Assembly: GCA_025454915.1 (NCBI GenBank)
Contig: JALONN010000004.1
Location: 186,001 to 250,000 of the forward strand
Origin: Raineya sp.
GTDB taxonomy: Bacteria > Bacteroidota > Bacteroidia > Cytophagales > Thermonemataceae
Direction: 5' to 3'
DNA length: 64,000 nucleotides
Shown: piece after piece, positions 17,619-26,633 of the stretch
Layout: every line of letters starts with the position of its first letter
How positions within the stretch are numbered: the first letter of the stretch is position 1
Translations under genes and position numbers: made by a program
Notes under the pieces: model-generated
The model's database searches: none
The model's input: only the letters and a program-made list of their open reading frames with translations
Told to the model about the DNA's origin: nothing

Positions 17619-18500
17619 ATGAGTCATTACTCTATTAAAGATGTAGAAAGTCTTTCAGGCATTAAGGCACATACACTTCGTATTTGGGAGCAACGTTATA
17701 ATATTTTAAAGCCTAAACGTACGGATACCAATATTCGTTATTATGATGAGTTGGATTTAAGACTAATTCTGAATATTTCTGTATTAAATAAACATGGGCA
17801 TAAGATTTCTAAAATTGCCCAAATGTCTGATGAAGATTTAAGAAGGGAAGTTATCAGTCTTTCAGACAGAACTCAAGATGCTGATGATAAAATACAAGCC
17901 CTCACTTTGTGCATGATGGATATGGATGAAGAAAAGTTTGAATATCTTCTTTCCCAAAGTATCAAACAAGTAGGCTTTGAAAATACCATGCTCAAAGTCA
18001 TTTTTCCTTTTCTTAATAGAATAGGCATTTTGTGGCTTGCAGGTTCTGTAAACCCTGCCCAAGAACATTTCATGACTCACCTCATCAGGCAAAAAATTAT
18101 TGCAGCCATTGATAATTTAAAACCCAATTACACAGAGGGAAAGAAATATATGTTGTTTTTGCCAGAAGGTGAATGGCATGAATTATCCCTGTTATTTGCA
18201 AACTATTTATTACGTAGTCGTAAACAAAGAACATCTTATTTGGGACAAACACTACCACTTGCAGATTTACAAGAAGCATATAGAGTTTGTAAACCCGATT
18301 TTTTATTTACAGTCATCACAAGTGTCCCTTCATTTCACCATGTGCAAGGGTACATCAATGAACTTTCAAGCTTATTTCCAGACACAACTGTTTTACTGAG
18401 TGGTAGCCAAGTAGTGGGACAAGGATTAGAAACTCATGCAAACACAGAGATTTTTAGTAAAATAGAAGATATGTTTGAGTTTATTGAGGAGAATAGTTGA
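17619..18500 (+). CDS. MerR-family regulator with B12-binding (CarH/LitR-like) sensor domain
   Basis: 293 residues. The N-terminal MerR helix-turn-helix (about 3-70) contains HTLRIWEQRYNILKP. A helical domain (about 90-160) carries W139 followed nine residues later by E149-H150. This is the Wx9EH motif that in CarH photoreceptors packs over the adenosyl group of B12. The C-terminal Rossmann-like cobalamin domain (175-290) has EWH (His187) where the family places its lower-ligand His, then the LLGxxL-like region and LLSGSQVVGQG. CarH proteins repress carotenoid genes in the dark and release DNA in light. No carotenoid or B12 gene lies beside it here, so the target is unknown. It follows rnpB by 82 bases. 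Confidence 0.88.
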   Translation: MSHYSIKDVESLSGIKAHTLRIWEQRYNILKPKRTDTNIRYYDELDLRLILNISVLNKHGHKISKIAQMSDEDLRREVISLSDRTQDADDKIQALTLCMMDMDEEKFEYLLSQSIKQVGFENTMLKVIFPFLNRIGILWLAGSVNPAQEHFMTHLIRQKIIAAIDNLKPNYTEGKKYMLFLPEGEWHELSLLFANYLLRSRKQRTSYLGQTLPLADLQEAYRVCKPDFLFTVITSVPSFHHVQGYINELSSLFPDTTVLLSGSQVVGQGLETHANTEIFSKIEDMFEFIEENS

Positions 18501-18535
18501 AAAATAAAAGCTCAAATTATTTGAGCTTTTATTTT
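18501..18535. terminator. Bidirectional hairpin terminator
   Basis: A perfect inverted repeat with 17-base arms (AAAATAAAAGCTCAAAT and its complement) around one base. It lies between the convergent regulator and thiL stops. A-rich and T-rich ends make it usable on both strands. Confidence 0.85.
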
Positions 18536-19559
18536 AAAAATGTTGCCAGCCTTGAGCTTGTAAAGGAATCACATTTCCTGCTCTCATAGCTAAATTAATT
18601 TTCTTTTCTGGCTCTGTTGTATAACCAATAGTGGAAATATCTGGGTGATTTTTAATTTTTTCGTAATCTTCTTGTTTGATAGTAAAGAGCAATTCATAAT
18701 CTTCTCCACCATTCAAAGCACAAGTGACTGGCGAGATATTCAAATCGTTGATGGCTGTGTCATAAGTTTCTTGAGCAATCGGCAATTTATCTTCATAAAT
18801 CATAGCTCCCAAATTGGATTGTGTACAAATATGAAAAACTTCCGACGCAAGTCCATCCGAAATATCAATCATAGAGGTTGGAACAACCCCTAATTCTTCT
18901 AATTCATGGATAATATCCATGCGAGCCTCTGGACGCAGTTGTCTTTTTACTACAAAGTCTTTGCCCTCTAGCTGAGGTTGCATATCAGGGTTTGTTAAGA
19001 ATACCTGTTTTTCTCTTTCTAAAATCTGTAAACCAGCATAAGCACCTCCCAAATCACCCGTTACACAAATAATATCGCCTTTTTGAGCTGTATTTCTATA
19101 AGCAATCTTGTGCTTTTCTACCATACCCAAAACAGAAACGGACAACACCAAGCCACTTCTTGAAGAAGTTGTATCACCACCTACTAAGTCTACTTGATAA
19201 TTCTGACATGCTATTTTCATTCCTTCATAAAGTTCCTGCAATGCTTCCACTGAAAAGCGATTGCTAATAGCAATTGAAACCAATATTTGTTTAGGTTTGG
19301 CATTCATGGCGGCAATATCAGAAACATTGACAGCTATGGCTTTGTAACCTAAATGTTTGAGAGGATAATAGCTTAAATCGAAGTGAATTCCTTCAACCAA
19401 CATATCTGTTGATGTTACCAAATATTTATCTCCTAAATCCATTACAGCTGCATCATCGCCTACACCTTTCACTGTTTCTGAATGAAATATTGTCGTATTT
19501 TGGGTTAAAGTTTTGATAAGTCCAAACTCTCCTAAAGCACTAATTTCTGTTCGTTTCAT
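18534..19559 (-). CDS. thiL: Thiamine-monophosphate kinase
   Basis: 341 residues, normal for ThiL, which makes the cofactor thiamine diphosphate from thiamine monophosphate and ATP. Visible motifs are GVGDDAAV and the metal-binding STDMLVEGIHFD near the N terminus, the AVNVSDIAAMNAKP helix, VGGDTTSS, GDLGGAYAGL, and SMIDISDGLASE. The GEDYELLF segment near the C terminus is also intact. Its start overlaps the aroK stop by 4 bases (ATGA), so it is coupled to the shikimate kinase gene. It is the last gene of the minus-strand operon that begins with DUF1599. No TPP riboswitch is seen upstream. Confidence 0.96.
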   Translation of the reverse strand: MKRTEISALGEFGLIKTLTQNTTIFHSETVKGVGDDAAVMDLGDKYLVTSTDMLVEGIHFDLSYYPLKHLGYKAIAVNVSDIAAMNAKPKQILVSIAISNRFSVEALQELYEGMKIACQNYQVDLVGGDTTSSRSGLVLSVSVLGMVEKHKIAYRNTAQKGDIICVTGDLGGAYAGLQILEREKQVFLTNPDMQPQLEGKDFVVKRQLRPEARMDIIHELEELGVVPTSMIDISDGLASEVFHICTQSNLGAMIYEDKLPIAQETYDTAINDLNISPVTCALNGGEDYELLFTIKQEDYEKIKNHPDISTIGYTTEPEKKINLAMRAGNVIPLQAQGWQHF

Positions 19560-20053
19560 ATATTCTGCATTAATTCTAATTCAAAAAAATCTGATTCATT
19601 GTTAATCTGATAATGAGCCTTTTGGTAAAAAGGTTCTCGTTGTTGATAAAGCTCTTCTATTTGTTTTTGGATAGTCTCTTTTGTTTTCCCCTGAAACATA
19701 GGACGTTGTGATATATTTTGAGAAACTCTATCCAATATAATTGTAAGAGGGGTATCTAAAAAAATGGCTATTCCTTTTTTGAGAATAAACTCCATGTTAT
19801 CATAAAAACAGGGGGTTCCTCCTCCTGTTGAGATAATCATTTTTCCATTAAAGTTTAACCCTTTCAAAGATTCTGACTCTAATTGTCTGAAGAAACTTTC
19901 TCCTCCTTCATTAAATATTTCAGGAATTTTTTTTTGATACTTTTCTTCAATATAAGAATCTAAATCAATAACTGTAAAGTGATATTGTTCAGCTATTTTT
20001 TTAGCCAATGTACTTTTGCCTGATGCAGGCATTCCCACCAGAAAAATTATCAT
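19556..20053 (-). CDS. aroK: Shikimate kinase
   Basis: 165 residues. Phosphorylates shikimate at the 3-hydroxyl in the aromatic amino acid pathway. The P-loop is GMPASGKST, followed by the shikimate-binding DLDSYIEE, the FxxxGExxFR motif as FNEGGESFFRQLE, STGGGTPC, and the lid RPMFQGK. Length and all motifs match AroK/AroL. It overlaps the permease gene upstream and thiL downstream by 4 bases each, so the three are translated from one message although their functions are unrelated. Confidence 0.96.
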   Translation of the reverse strand: MIIFLVGMPASGKSTLAKKIAEQYHFTVIDLDSYIEEKYQKKIPEIFNEGGESFFRQLESESLKGLNFNGKMIISTGGGTPCFYDNMEFILKKGIAIFLDTPLTIILDRVSQNISQRPMFQGKTKETIQKQIEELYQQREPFYQKAHYQINNESDFFELELMQNI

Positions 20054-21102
20054 TGTAAACGAATACGAGGATCTATTACTGCATACAGTAAATCTACTGC
20101 AATACTAATTACAATAAAGATAACTCCTACTACCAATGCAGATGCCATGATAATAGGTAAATCGAGGTTACTTACTGCTGATATGGTTTCGTAACCTAAA
20201 CCTTGATAGTTAAAAATCCACTCAATAAAGTATGCTCCTCCCATCAGAGATGCTAACCAGCCTGATACTGAAGTAACAACAGGGTTTAAAGCATTTTTAA
20301 GAGCATGTTTATAGATAAGTAGTTTTTTAGGAACTCCTTTGGCTCTAGCTGTACGGATATAGTCTTGTGAGAGAACATCCAACATAGAGCTTCTGGTTAG
20401 TTGTGTAATAATAGATAAAGGCCTGATTCCTAAAGTTATAGCTGGCAAAATTAAATTTTCTATTGCTAAACGTTCTCCTTCAAACTCTAGTTCCCATAAC
20501 GAACCAATTCCATTAAGTCCAGTATAGTCAGACCAAAGGTAACCTAAATAACGAGAAATAAGAGCTGCTGCCACAAAAGACGGAACTGATATTCCTATTG
20601 TTGAAACGACTATTAGTGTTTGGTCGAGCCATTTCCCTTGATTAAGAGCAGTTACAATCCCCAAAAAAACTCCTACTATTGTAGCAAAAAGCATGGCTGT
20701 AATGGCAAGTATTAGTGTATTCCAGATCCGTTCGTTGATAATTTCCGAAACTTTTTTCTGTGTTTGGAAAGATTTTCTCAAATAAGGAAACTTCAAGACT
20801 AATACGCTTTCTCCCATAGGTATTACACGAGCATAGCTATATTTCTCTTTTTCTTCTGGTGTATCAGGGTGTACAGAGACAGGAGAAAGGTCTCTTAAAT
20901 AATTATAGAGCTGATAACCAATGGGTTTATCCAAGCCTAAATCTTGCTGAATAGCTTTTCTTGTTGCTTCGTCAGAACGTTGCCCTGTAATCATAGAAAC
21001 CGGATCACCAGGCAAGGCATGAAACAACAAAAACACTACGATAATGACTCCCAAGAGAATCATAAAACCATAGCCCAAACGTTTGAGTACATATTGCAGC
21101 AT
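20050..21102 (-). CDS. DppB/OppB-type ABC transporter permease (orphan)
   Basis: 350 residues with about six membrane segments. The N terminus is the classical peptide-permease opening (LKRLGYGFMILLGVIIVVFLLFH then LPGDP), and the EAA loop that contacts the ATPase is visible as YIRTARAKGVPKK-LIYKHALKNALNPV. An extra soluble insert of about 60 residues sits between the first two membrane segments, as in many Bacteroidota members. The partner permease, ATPases and binding protein normally encoded alongside are absent here, so they must be elsewhere. Overlaps aroK by 4 bases. Confidence 0.9.
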   Translation of the reverse strand: MLQYVLKRLGYGFMILLGVIIVVFLLFHALPGDPVSMITGQRSDEATRKAIQQDLGLDKPIGYQLYNYLRDLSPVSVHPDTPEEKEKYSYARVIPMGESVLVLKFPYLRKSFQTQKKVSEIINERIWNTLILAITAMLFATIVGVFLGIVTALNQGKWLDQTLIVVSTIGISVPSFVAAALISRYLGYLWSDYTGLNGIGSLWELEFEGERLAIENLILPAITLGIRPLSIITQLTRSSMLDVLSQDYIRTARAKGVPKKLLIYKHALKNALNPVVTSVSGWLASLMGGAYFIEWIFNYQGLGYETISAVSNLDLPIIMASALVVGVIFIVISIAVDLLYAVIDPRIRLQ

Positions 21103-21195
21103 GAATTTTTCAAAAAATTAAAACACCTTTTCAATTTTGCTTACAGCCAAAAATAAAAACTTTTGTAACAGCAAGCAAGTTTATATTATTTCATT

Positions 21196-22374
21196 TTATA
21201 ATTTACTCTTCAACTCGTTGAGATTAGGCAGACTATTATAGTGCCATTTTCCTTTTACAGTTCCCTCTTTCAATAATAATACTCCAGGATTAGAACGAAT
21301 CATGGCTTTTAGAATTTTACTATCCATAGAATGATGTTCCATAGGAAGCTGATATTCATGACAAATTGCATCGAGTGTTGCTTTATCTGAACTTAAACCA
21401 ATCGGCTCTATTCCTGAGTCTTTTAAAGACTTAAGCATAGGACTCAAAACCTTATATTTTTTAGGGTCGATTTTTTTAAGATCAGAAAAAACTAATATAA
21501 GCTTATTTCCTTTAAACATTTGTTTAGTAGTTGTGGTATCACCATCAATCCAAACAAAATCAGCACCTATTTTAGATTGAGCCTCAGGATTTAAAAGTTC
21601 TTGTTTAAAATCTTTGTATTTATAAGTAAGTGTATCAGCCCAGGCCTTTGATGATTCACTTTCAGAGAAGAACTCATCTTTTTGAGTTTTTAGATTAGTG
21701 AAAGTATATTTATTTTCATAACGTAAACGCTCTTTAGGCTTCATAAGAGCAGGTATGTTGTTACCAACTTTATAAGGCATAAAATCGATGAATGGCAGGT
21801 AGTTTACTGCATAAATACCAGAACCAAAAGCAATAATAGAAACAAGCAAGTTACTTCCCCATGCCCATTTTTTATCATTAGGAACGATATTTTTACTTTG
21901 CCATAATAAAAAGCCTATCAAGATTGTCAGAACAATATCTTTCATAAAAGATTGAAAAGGCTGGAGCTTAATGGCATCTCCAAAACAGCCACAATCTGTT
22001 ACTTTATTGTAATTCCAAGAATAGAAAGTAAGCCCTGTGAAAAATAAAATGAGTAAAAATAATGACCATAAAGTAAATTTAGGTCTAAAACGTATGAGTA
22101 AGCTAAAGCCCCATATTACTTCTAAGGCACTCATCAGAATAGCAAAACTCAGAGAATAAGGTTTTAATCCCTCAAAAAAGCTACTCATAGAGGTATCTTC
22201 AGCACCCTTCACTTGTCCGTTTACTATAATTTTATCTCTAAAATCGTCAGCGAAAACATCAAAATATTCTTCTAATTTAATTTCTGTACCTACAGGGTCA
22301 TTGAGCTTAATAAGCCCTGAAAAGATAAATAATCCTCCTACTAACCAAATAATTACATTAGTTGCTATTTTCAT
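21196..22374 (-). CDS. BT_3928-type DoxX membrane protein with thioredoxin-like C-terminal domain
   Basis: 392 residues. The N-terminal half is a DoxX/MauE-like four-to-five helix bundle (about 8-25, 70-95, 100-120, 145-160, 175-195), with a conserved CGCFGD motif after the third helix. The C-terminal part (about 285-392) looks like a thioredoxin-fold domain with LILVFSDL and GVLLLKEG strands, but it lacks an obvious CxxC. The family is conserved in Bacteroidota beside DUF1599 genes, exactly as here (17-base overlap with the DUF1599 gene). A redox role in the envelope is plausible but unproven. Confidence 0.85.
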   Translation of the reverse strand: MKIATNVIIWLVGGLFIFSGLIKLNDPVGTEIKLEEYFDVFADDFRDKIIVNGQVKGAEDTSMSSFFEGLKPYSLSFAILMSALEVIWGFSLLIRFRPKFTLWSLFLLILFFTGLTFYSWNYNKVTDCGCFGDAIKLQPFQSFMKDIVLTILIGFLLWQSKNIVPNDKKWAWGSNLLVSIIAFGSGIYAVNYLPFIDFMPYKVGNNIPALMKPKERLRYENKYTFTNLKTQKDEFFSESESSKAWADTLTYKYKDFKQELLNPEAQSKIGADFVWIDGDTTTTKQMFKGNKLILVFSDLKKIDPKKYKVLSPMLKSLKDSGIEPIGLSSDKATLDAICHEYQLPMEHHSMDSKILKAMIRSNPGVLLLKEGTVKGKWHYNSLPNLNELKSKL

Positions 22375-22921
22375 TTTCTAAGAAGTTTAATTGTATCAAA
22401 CAAAAAACTGAATAATTTAAAATATCTTGGTAATTAGCTCCTACTCCTTCCGAAGCCACTGTAACACCCTGATTATCTTCAATTTGCTTAATTCTTTTTA
22501 TTTTCATTAAAATCAAATCTGTCATAGAACTTACTCTCATTTGTCGCCATGCTTCGCCATAATCATGATTTTTTTTCAAGAGCAAATTTAATGTATTTTG
22601 AGCATGAAAATCATAACTTTGAGTTACTTCATCCAGACTTAAATCCAGTGTTTCATTTTTTTTCTCTTTCAGGTCAATTTGTATTAACGCAATGATAGCA
22701 TAATTAATCATGGCTACAAATTCCAAACGAACATCGTCTTCGATTTGTTGTGTACCTGCTTCCTGAATAGAACGGATACGATTGGCTTTGATAAAAATCT
22801 GATCTGTGAGAGATGGTAATCTTAAAATTCTCCATGAAGAACCATAATCTTGATGCTTCTTTACAAAAAGATTTCTACAGTAACGGATAATAGCTTGATA
22901 TTGCTGGGATGTTTGTGACAT
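22358..22921 (-). CDS. DUF1599 protein (tandem nucleotide-modification-associated domain)
   Basis: 187 residues containing two copies of one helical unit: KHQDYGSSWRILRLPSLTD near residue 18 and KNHDYGEAWRQMRVSSMTD near residue 114. Each is followed by a helix with KANRIRSIQE or KIKRIKQIED. DUF1599 is annotated as a nucleotide-modification-associated domain, related in fold to MazG/dCTPase-like enzymes, though the reaction is not known. Cytoplasmic. It heads the operon with the DoxX/thioredoxin-like gene and has a good promoter box upstream. Confidence 0.85.
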   Translation of the reverse strand: MSQTSQQYQAIIRYCRNLFVKKHQDYGSSWRILRLPSLTDQIFIKANRIRSIQEAGTQQIEDDVRLEFVAMINYAIIALIQIDLKEKKNETLDLSLDEVTQSYDFHAQNTLNLLLKKNHDYGEAWRQMRVSSMTDLILMKIKRIKQIEDNQGVTVASEGVGANYQDILNYSVFCLIQLNFLENENSN

Positions 22922-22967
22922 TCAAAACGATATTTTATCTTTTCTAAATTTTCTTAAAAGATTCTGA

Positions 22968-22975
22968 CAAAGATA
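22968..22975 (-). promoter_or_regulatory. Candidate -7 box of the DUF1599-aroK-thiL operon
   Basis: TATCTTTG on the minus strand, 47 bases before the DUF1599 ATG; an exact TAnnTTTG match. Confidence 0.45.
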
Positions 22976-23015
22976 GAGATTATTTGTTTTTAGAGAAAAA
23001 ATTTCAGAAAAACAC

Positions 23016-23023
23016 TAATTTTG
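23016..23023 (+). promoter_or_regulatory. Candidate -7 box of the lipocalin-like gene
   Basis: TAATTTTG, a TAnnTTTG match, 40 bases before the ATG at 23063. Confidence 0.4.
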
Positions 23024-23062
23024 GAAAAATTTTTGCTCAAATCCCTTGAAAACTAAAAAATA

Positions 23063-23482
23063 ATGAAAATGAGAGTATTGATGAGTAGTATTTGTGTCTT
23101 GCTTTTAGGAGCAATGGCATTTAAACCTGACCCAATTACAGAAAAACTGGTTAGGAAGTGGGAACTTGTAGGTGTGAAAACAGCTAACATGACTATCTCA
23201 GAGGAGGAAATCAGGTCTAAAAATGGCAATGTAATTATGGAATTTCTAGGAAATGGATATTGTATTATCAAACCTACAAAAGCTGAAGCTGCCATTAAGA
23301 AAAATAAATGGACACTGAAAAAAGAAGAAAAGGCGACCTACCTTATTATGGAAGCAGACAATGGTTTTGGAGAATCTTTTAAACAAAATATGTCTATCGA
23401 AGATATTTCTACCAAGAAACTCATATTAAGTGTAGGGCAAGATAAAGACAAAGAAATTTATACTTATAAAGCCCTTAAGTAA
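23063..23482 (+). CDS. Secreted lipocalin-like protein
   Basis: 139 residues. Signal peptide at residues 1-20 (cleavage probably after AMA). The mature domain of about 118 residues opens with ITEKLVRKWEL, a pattern typical of the small lipocalin-like domains common in Bacteroidota, and continues with short alternating strands. Ligand unknown. The stop codon sits inside a long inverted repeat that may act as a terminator before mutS2. No second Cys or lipobox is present, so it is probably periplasmic rather than lipid-anchored. Confidence 0.6.
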   Translation: MKMRVLMSSICVLLLGAMAFKPDPITEKLVRKWELVGVKTANMTISEEEIRSKNGNVIMEFLGNGYCIIKPTKAEAAIKKNKWTLKKEEKATYLIMEADNGFGESFKQNMSIEDISTKKLILSVGQDKDKEIYTYKALK

Positions 23483-23504
23483 AAGAACGTTTTCTTTTAC
23501 TTAA
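23475..23504 (+). terminator. Hairpin overlapping the lipocalin-like stop
   Basis: Perfect 13-base inverted repeat TTAAGTAAAAGAA with a 4-base loop. The stem contains the TAA stop. It lacks a strong T run afterwards, so read-through to mutS2 is possible. Confidence 0.5.
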
Positions 23505-23524
23505 AATTAAAGAAAACAAAATTT

Positions 23525-25915
23525 ATGTTATACCCTAAAAACATTGAACAAAAGTTAGGTTTTGATAAAATACGTGTAATCTTAGAAGATTTGTGTTTGA
23601 GTAATTTAGGAGAAAGTTATTTAGAAAAAATGCGTTTCTCTGATGATTATGAACTCATAGCTAAATTAGCCAAACAAACACAAGAATTTAAAAATATACT
23701 TGAATTTGATGATCCCTTTCCTGCACAAGGTTTTGTAGATTCCAAACCTTCGTTACAAAAGGCTGCTATTGAGGGAGCTTTCTTAAATGAAGAAGAGTTT
23801 TTTGAATTAAAACTTTCATTATCAGCAATTCAAGCTTGTTACTTGTATTTACATGGTCGTGTAGAACGATATACAAGTTTAGCAGAATTGCTTCGTCTGG
23901 TTGAACTAGATAAAAATGTATTCAAACGTTTAGACCAAACCATTGATGAACGTGGTAAAATAAGAGATAATGCTTCTCCAGATTTACAACGTATCAGAAA
24001 AGAGATTTTATCAGAGCAAAATAATCTTAGAAAAACAACTGATAAAATTTTAAAGCAAGCCAAGCAGGCTGGTTGGTCAAATGATGATGCAAGTTTAACG
24101 ATTAGAGGTGGTAGATTGGTTATTCCGATTGCTGCAGAACATAAACGAAAACTCAAAGGTTTTGTACATGATGAGTCTTCTACAGGACAAACCGTTTACC
24201 TTGAACCTGCTGAAATTCTTGACCTTAATAACCAAATCAAAGAATTAGAGTCTCAAGAAAGAAGAGAAATTATAAGAATTCTAACAGAACTCACAACCTA
24301 TTTACGTCCGTTTTTACCAAATTTACAAAAAGCGTATCAGTTTTTGGGTTTGGTAGATTTTATCAGAGCCAAAGCTCTTTTTGCAATTAAGTTAAATGCA
24401 ATAGAGCCTGTCTTTAGCCAGAAAACTATTTTACGTTGGCGAAAAGCTGTGCATCCTTTGTTATTTTTAACTCATCAGGAGCAAGGCAAAAGTGTTGTAC
24501 CTCTGGATATTACATTAACCGAAAGTCAGCATATTTTAGTAGTTTCTGGACCTAATGCTGGAGGTAAGTCTGTTTCATTGAAAACAGTAGGTTTATTGCA
24601 ATATATGTGGCAATGTGGATTGCTTGTTCCTGTTGCTGAAGGCTCTGAAATAGGTGTTTTCAAGAATATTTTTATTGATATTGGTGATGAGCAAAGTATT
24701 GAAAATGACCTGAGTACGTATAGTTCACATCTAACAGCTATGCGTCAGTTTGTGAATTTTGCAGATAAAAACTCTTTATTCCTGATTGATGAATTTGGAA
24801 CAGGAACTGAACCCCGATTGGGTGGAGCGATTGCAGAGGCGATTTTAGAAGATTTATATGAGAAAAAAGCTTTTGGAGTTGTCAATACACACTATGGCAA
24901 CCTCAAAACTTTTGCTCAAAACAAAAATGGTATCAGCAATGGTGCTATGCGTTTCGATACAGAAAATTTAGAACCTTTGTATCAACTTGAAATCGGACAG
25001 GCAGGAAGCTCTTTTGCCTTTGAAATTGCTAAAAAAATAGGTTTACCAAAGAAAGTTTTAGCCAAAGCCAAAGAAAAACTGAGTGATAAGGAAGTAAACT
25101 ACGATAAATTGCTCAAAGAACTTGAGCAAGAAAAAAAGCAACTCAACGAGAAAAATGCAACGCTTTCCAAACAAGAAAAAGAATACAAAGAACTCTTGAA
25201 AAAATATCAGGAACAGACTGATTATCTGGAGAATGAGCGTAAAAAAATCTTGAATCAAGCGAAAGCTGATGCAAAAAAATTGCTTGCTGAAACCAATCAG
25301 AAAATAGAAAATACCATCAGGCAGATTAAAGAGCAAAAAGCCGAAAAAGAGACCACTAAAAAACTCAGACAGGATTTAGAAAAACTCAATGATAATTTAA
25401 TTATTGAAAGTGTACGCTCTGAAGACAATGAAGAAGTAGAGGTTTTAGGTGGTGAGATTTCAGTGGGTGATTGGGTTCGTATCAAAGGACAGACAGCTAT
25501 GGGCGAAGTAGTTGCTATCAAAGGAAAGGATGTAGAAATCATTATTGGGGAACTTCGTTCCAATGTAAAGCTCAATCGCTTAGAGAAAATTAGTCGGAAA
25601 GTGGTTAAAAATGCTCAAAAAGAATACACTAAAAAGAGTATTGGCATTAACCTAACTGAAAAAATGGCTAATTTTAGCTACCAAGTAGATTTACGTGGGA
25701 AAAGTGCAGAAATAGCTCTTACTGAGGTAGATAAACTCATTGATGATGCTTTGCTAGCAGGCTATCCAGAAGTACGTATTTTACATGGAAAAGGTGATGG
25801 TATTCTCCGTAAACTCATCCGAGAACATTTGAGAGCTTATCCACAAATAGCATCTTTTGAAAGTGAACATGCTGACAGAGGCGGTGATGGAATTACGATT
25901 GTAAAAATGAAATAA
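23525..25915 (+). CDS. mutS2: Endonuclease MutS2
   Basis: 796 residues, the normal length. MutS2 is not a mismatch repair protein; family members bind branched DNA or collided ribosomes. Walker A is SGPNAGGKS (about 341-349), followed by the ABC-type IDEFGTGTEP segment. A long Lys/Glu coiled coil (about 515-635) and a C-terminal Smr nuclease domain with VDLRGKSAE and HGKGDGILRK follow. All regions are intact, and the N-terminal mismatch-recognition domains of MutS are absent as expected. Followed by a strong hairpin terminator. Confidence 0.96.
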   Translation: MLYPKNIEQKLGFDKIRVILEDLCLSNLGESYLEKMRFSDDYELIAKLAKQTQEFKNILEFDDPFPAQGFVDSKPSLQKAAIEGAFLNEEEFFELKLSLSAIQACYLYLHGRVERYTSLAELLRLVELDKNVFKRLDQTIDERGKIRDNASPDLQRIRKEILSEQNNLRKTTDKILKQAKQAGWSNDDASLTIRGGRLVIPIAAEHKRKLKGFVHDESSTGQTVYLEPAEILDLNNQIKELESQERREIIRILTELTTYLRPFLPNLQKAYQFLGLVDFIRAKALFAIKLNAIEPVFSQKTILRWRKAVHPLLFLTHQEQGKSVVPLDITLTESQHILVVSGPNAGGKSVSLKTVGLLQYMWQCGLLVPVAEGSEIGVFKNIFIDIGDEQSIENDLSTYSSHLTAMRQFVNFADKNSLFLIDEFGTGTEPRLGGAIAEAILEDLYEKKAFGVVNTHYGNLKTFAQNKNGISNGAMRFDTENLEPLYQLEIGQAGSSFAFEIAKKIGLPKKVLAKAKEKLSDKEVNYDKLLKELEQEKKQLNEKNATLSKQEKEYKELLKKYQEQTDYLENERKKILNQAKADAKKLLAETNQKIENTIRQIKEQKAEKETTKKLRQDLEKLNDNLIIESVRSEDNEEVEVLGGEISVGDWVRIKGQTAMGEVVAIKGKDVEIIIGELRSNVKLNRLEKISRKVVKNAQKEYTKKSIGINLTEKMANFSYQVDLRGKSAEIALTEVDKLIDDALLAGYPEVRILHGKGDGILRKLIREHLRAYPQIASFESEHADRGGDGITIVKMK

Positions 25916-25918
25916 AAC

Positions 25919-25945
25919 AAAAGGCTGTGTTATACACAGCCTTTT
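25919..25945. terminator. Bidirectional hairpin terminator
   Basis: Perfect 12-base-pair stem AAAAGGCTGTGT with a TAT loop, between the convergent mutS2 and transglutaminase-like genes. T and A runs on both flanks. Confidence 0.85.
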
Positions 25946-26633
25946 ATCTTGATACTACTTGTTCTGAAAGTTTCTGTTTGGAAATCTGATATAAGGCTTT
26001 CACTTTTTCAGAGGGATAGAAATAATAAGCTTTATTGCTTAAAGAAAGGCTTTCTAAATATTTTTGGTCTTGAAAAGCCAAAACAGCTTCATTATAGAAC
26101 TGCATTCCTGCCAAATTCATCAGACTGGCTGTTCCTGTAGGACGTAAATCAAGCAGTTTTTCATCAATCTTTTTTTCATTATCAATCATGCCTTCCCCAA
26201 AAAATGCCGTTATTTCTACCAATACTCTATCTTTCTCAGACACTGAAACCATCATAAACACATGATTATCAGATTCATAAATCTGATACTGATAACCTAT
26301 TTTTTCTAAAAAATAGGCAAACAAGATATTACCCGACACACAATTATAATATCCTTTGGAGACAATATCATAGAAATTTGCTTCCTTTTGGTATGTTTTT
26401 AGGTATTGTGTATGGATATAATTAAAAGTGTATTGTAAAAATTGCTTTTCGTCATGAATTCTTACTTGCTTATTTTGTAATTTTTCAAAACTTTTAGCAA
26501 TTTTATCTTCAAATCCTTTTTTTTCTTGGACAGATACATTTGGCTGAACAGCCCAAAAATAAGGCATCATGTCTTGTCCGAAAGCCACAGAAACATAAGA
26601 AAGCAGGATCAATATGTATATACTTCTTTTCAA
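25944..26633 (-). CDS. Secreted transglutaminase-like protein
   Basis: 229 residues with a signal peptide (cleavage probably after AFG). The middle has the transglutaminase/cysteine-protease triad layout: Cys in YYNCVSGNILFAYFL, His in ESDNHVFMMV, and an acidic residue in VLVEITA. The C-terminal 60 residues look like a short helical repeat (FYNEAVLAFQDQKYLESLSLSNKAY), reminiscent of one TPR unit. It could be a protease or crosslinking enzyme of the periplasm; many family members are not characterised. Divergent from the DUF5916 gene. Confidence 0.7.
   Translation of the reverse strand: MKRSIYILILLSYVSVAFGQDMMPYFWAVQPNVSVQEKKGFEDKIAKSFEKLQNKQVRIHDEKQFLQYTFNYIHTQYLKTYQKEANFYDIVSKGYYNCVSGNILFAYFLEKIGYQYQIYESDNHVFMMVSVSEKDRVLVEITAFFGEGMIDNEKKIDEKLLDLRPTGTASLMNLAGMQFYNEAVLAFQDQKYLESLSLSNKAYYFYPSEKVKALYQISKQKLSEQVVSR

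Noticed and set aside
18534..20053. TPP riboswitch before thiL
   Set aside because: No leader exists: thiL overlaps aroK by 4 bases.
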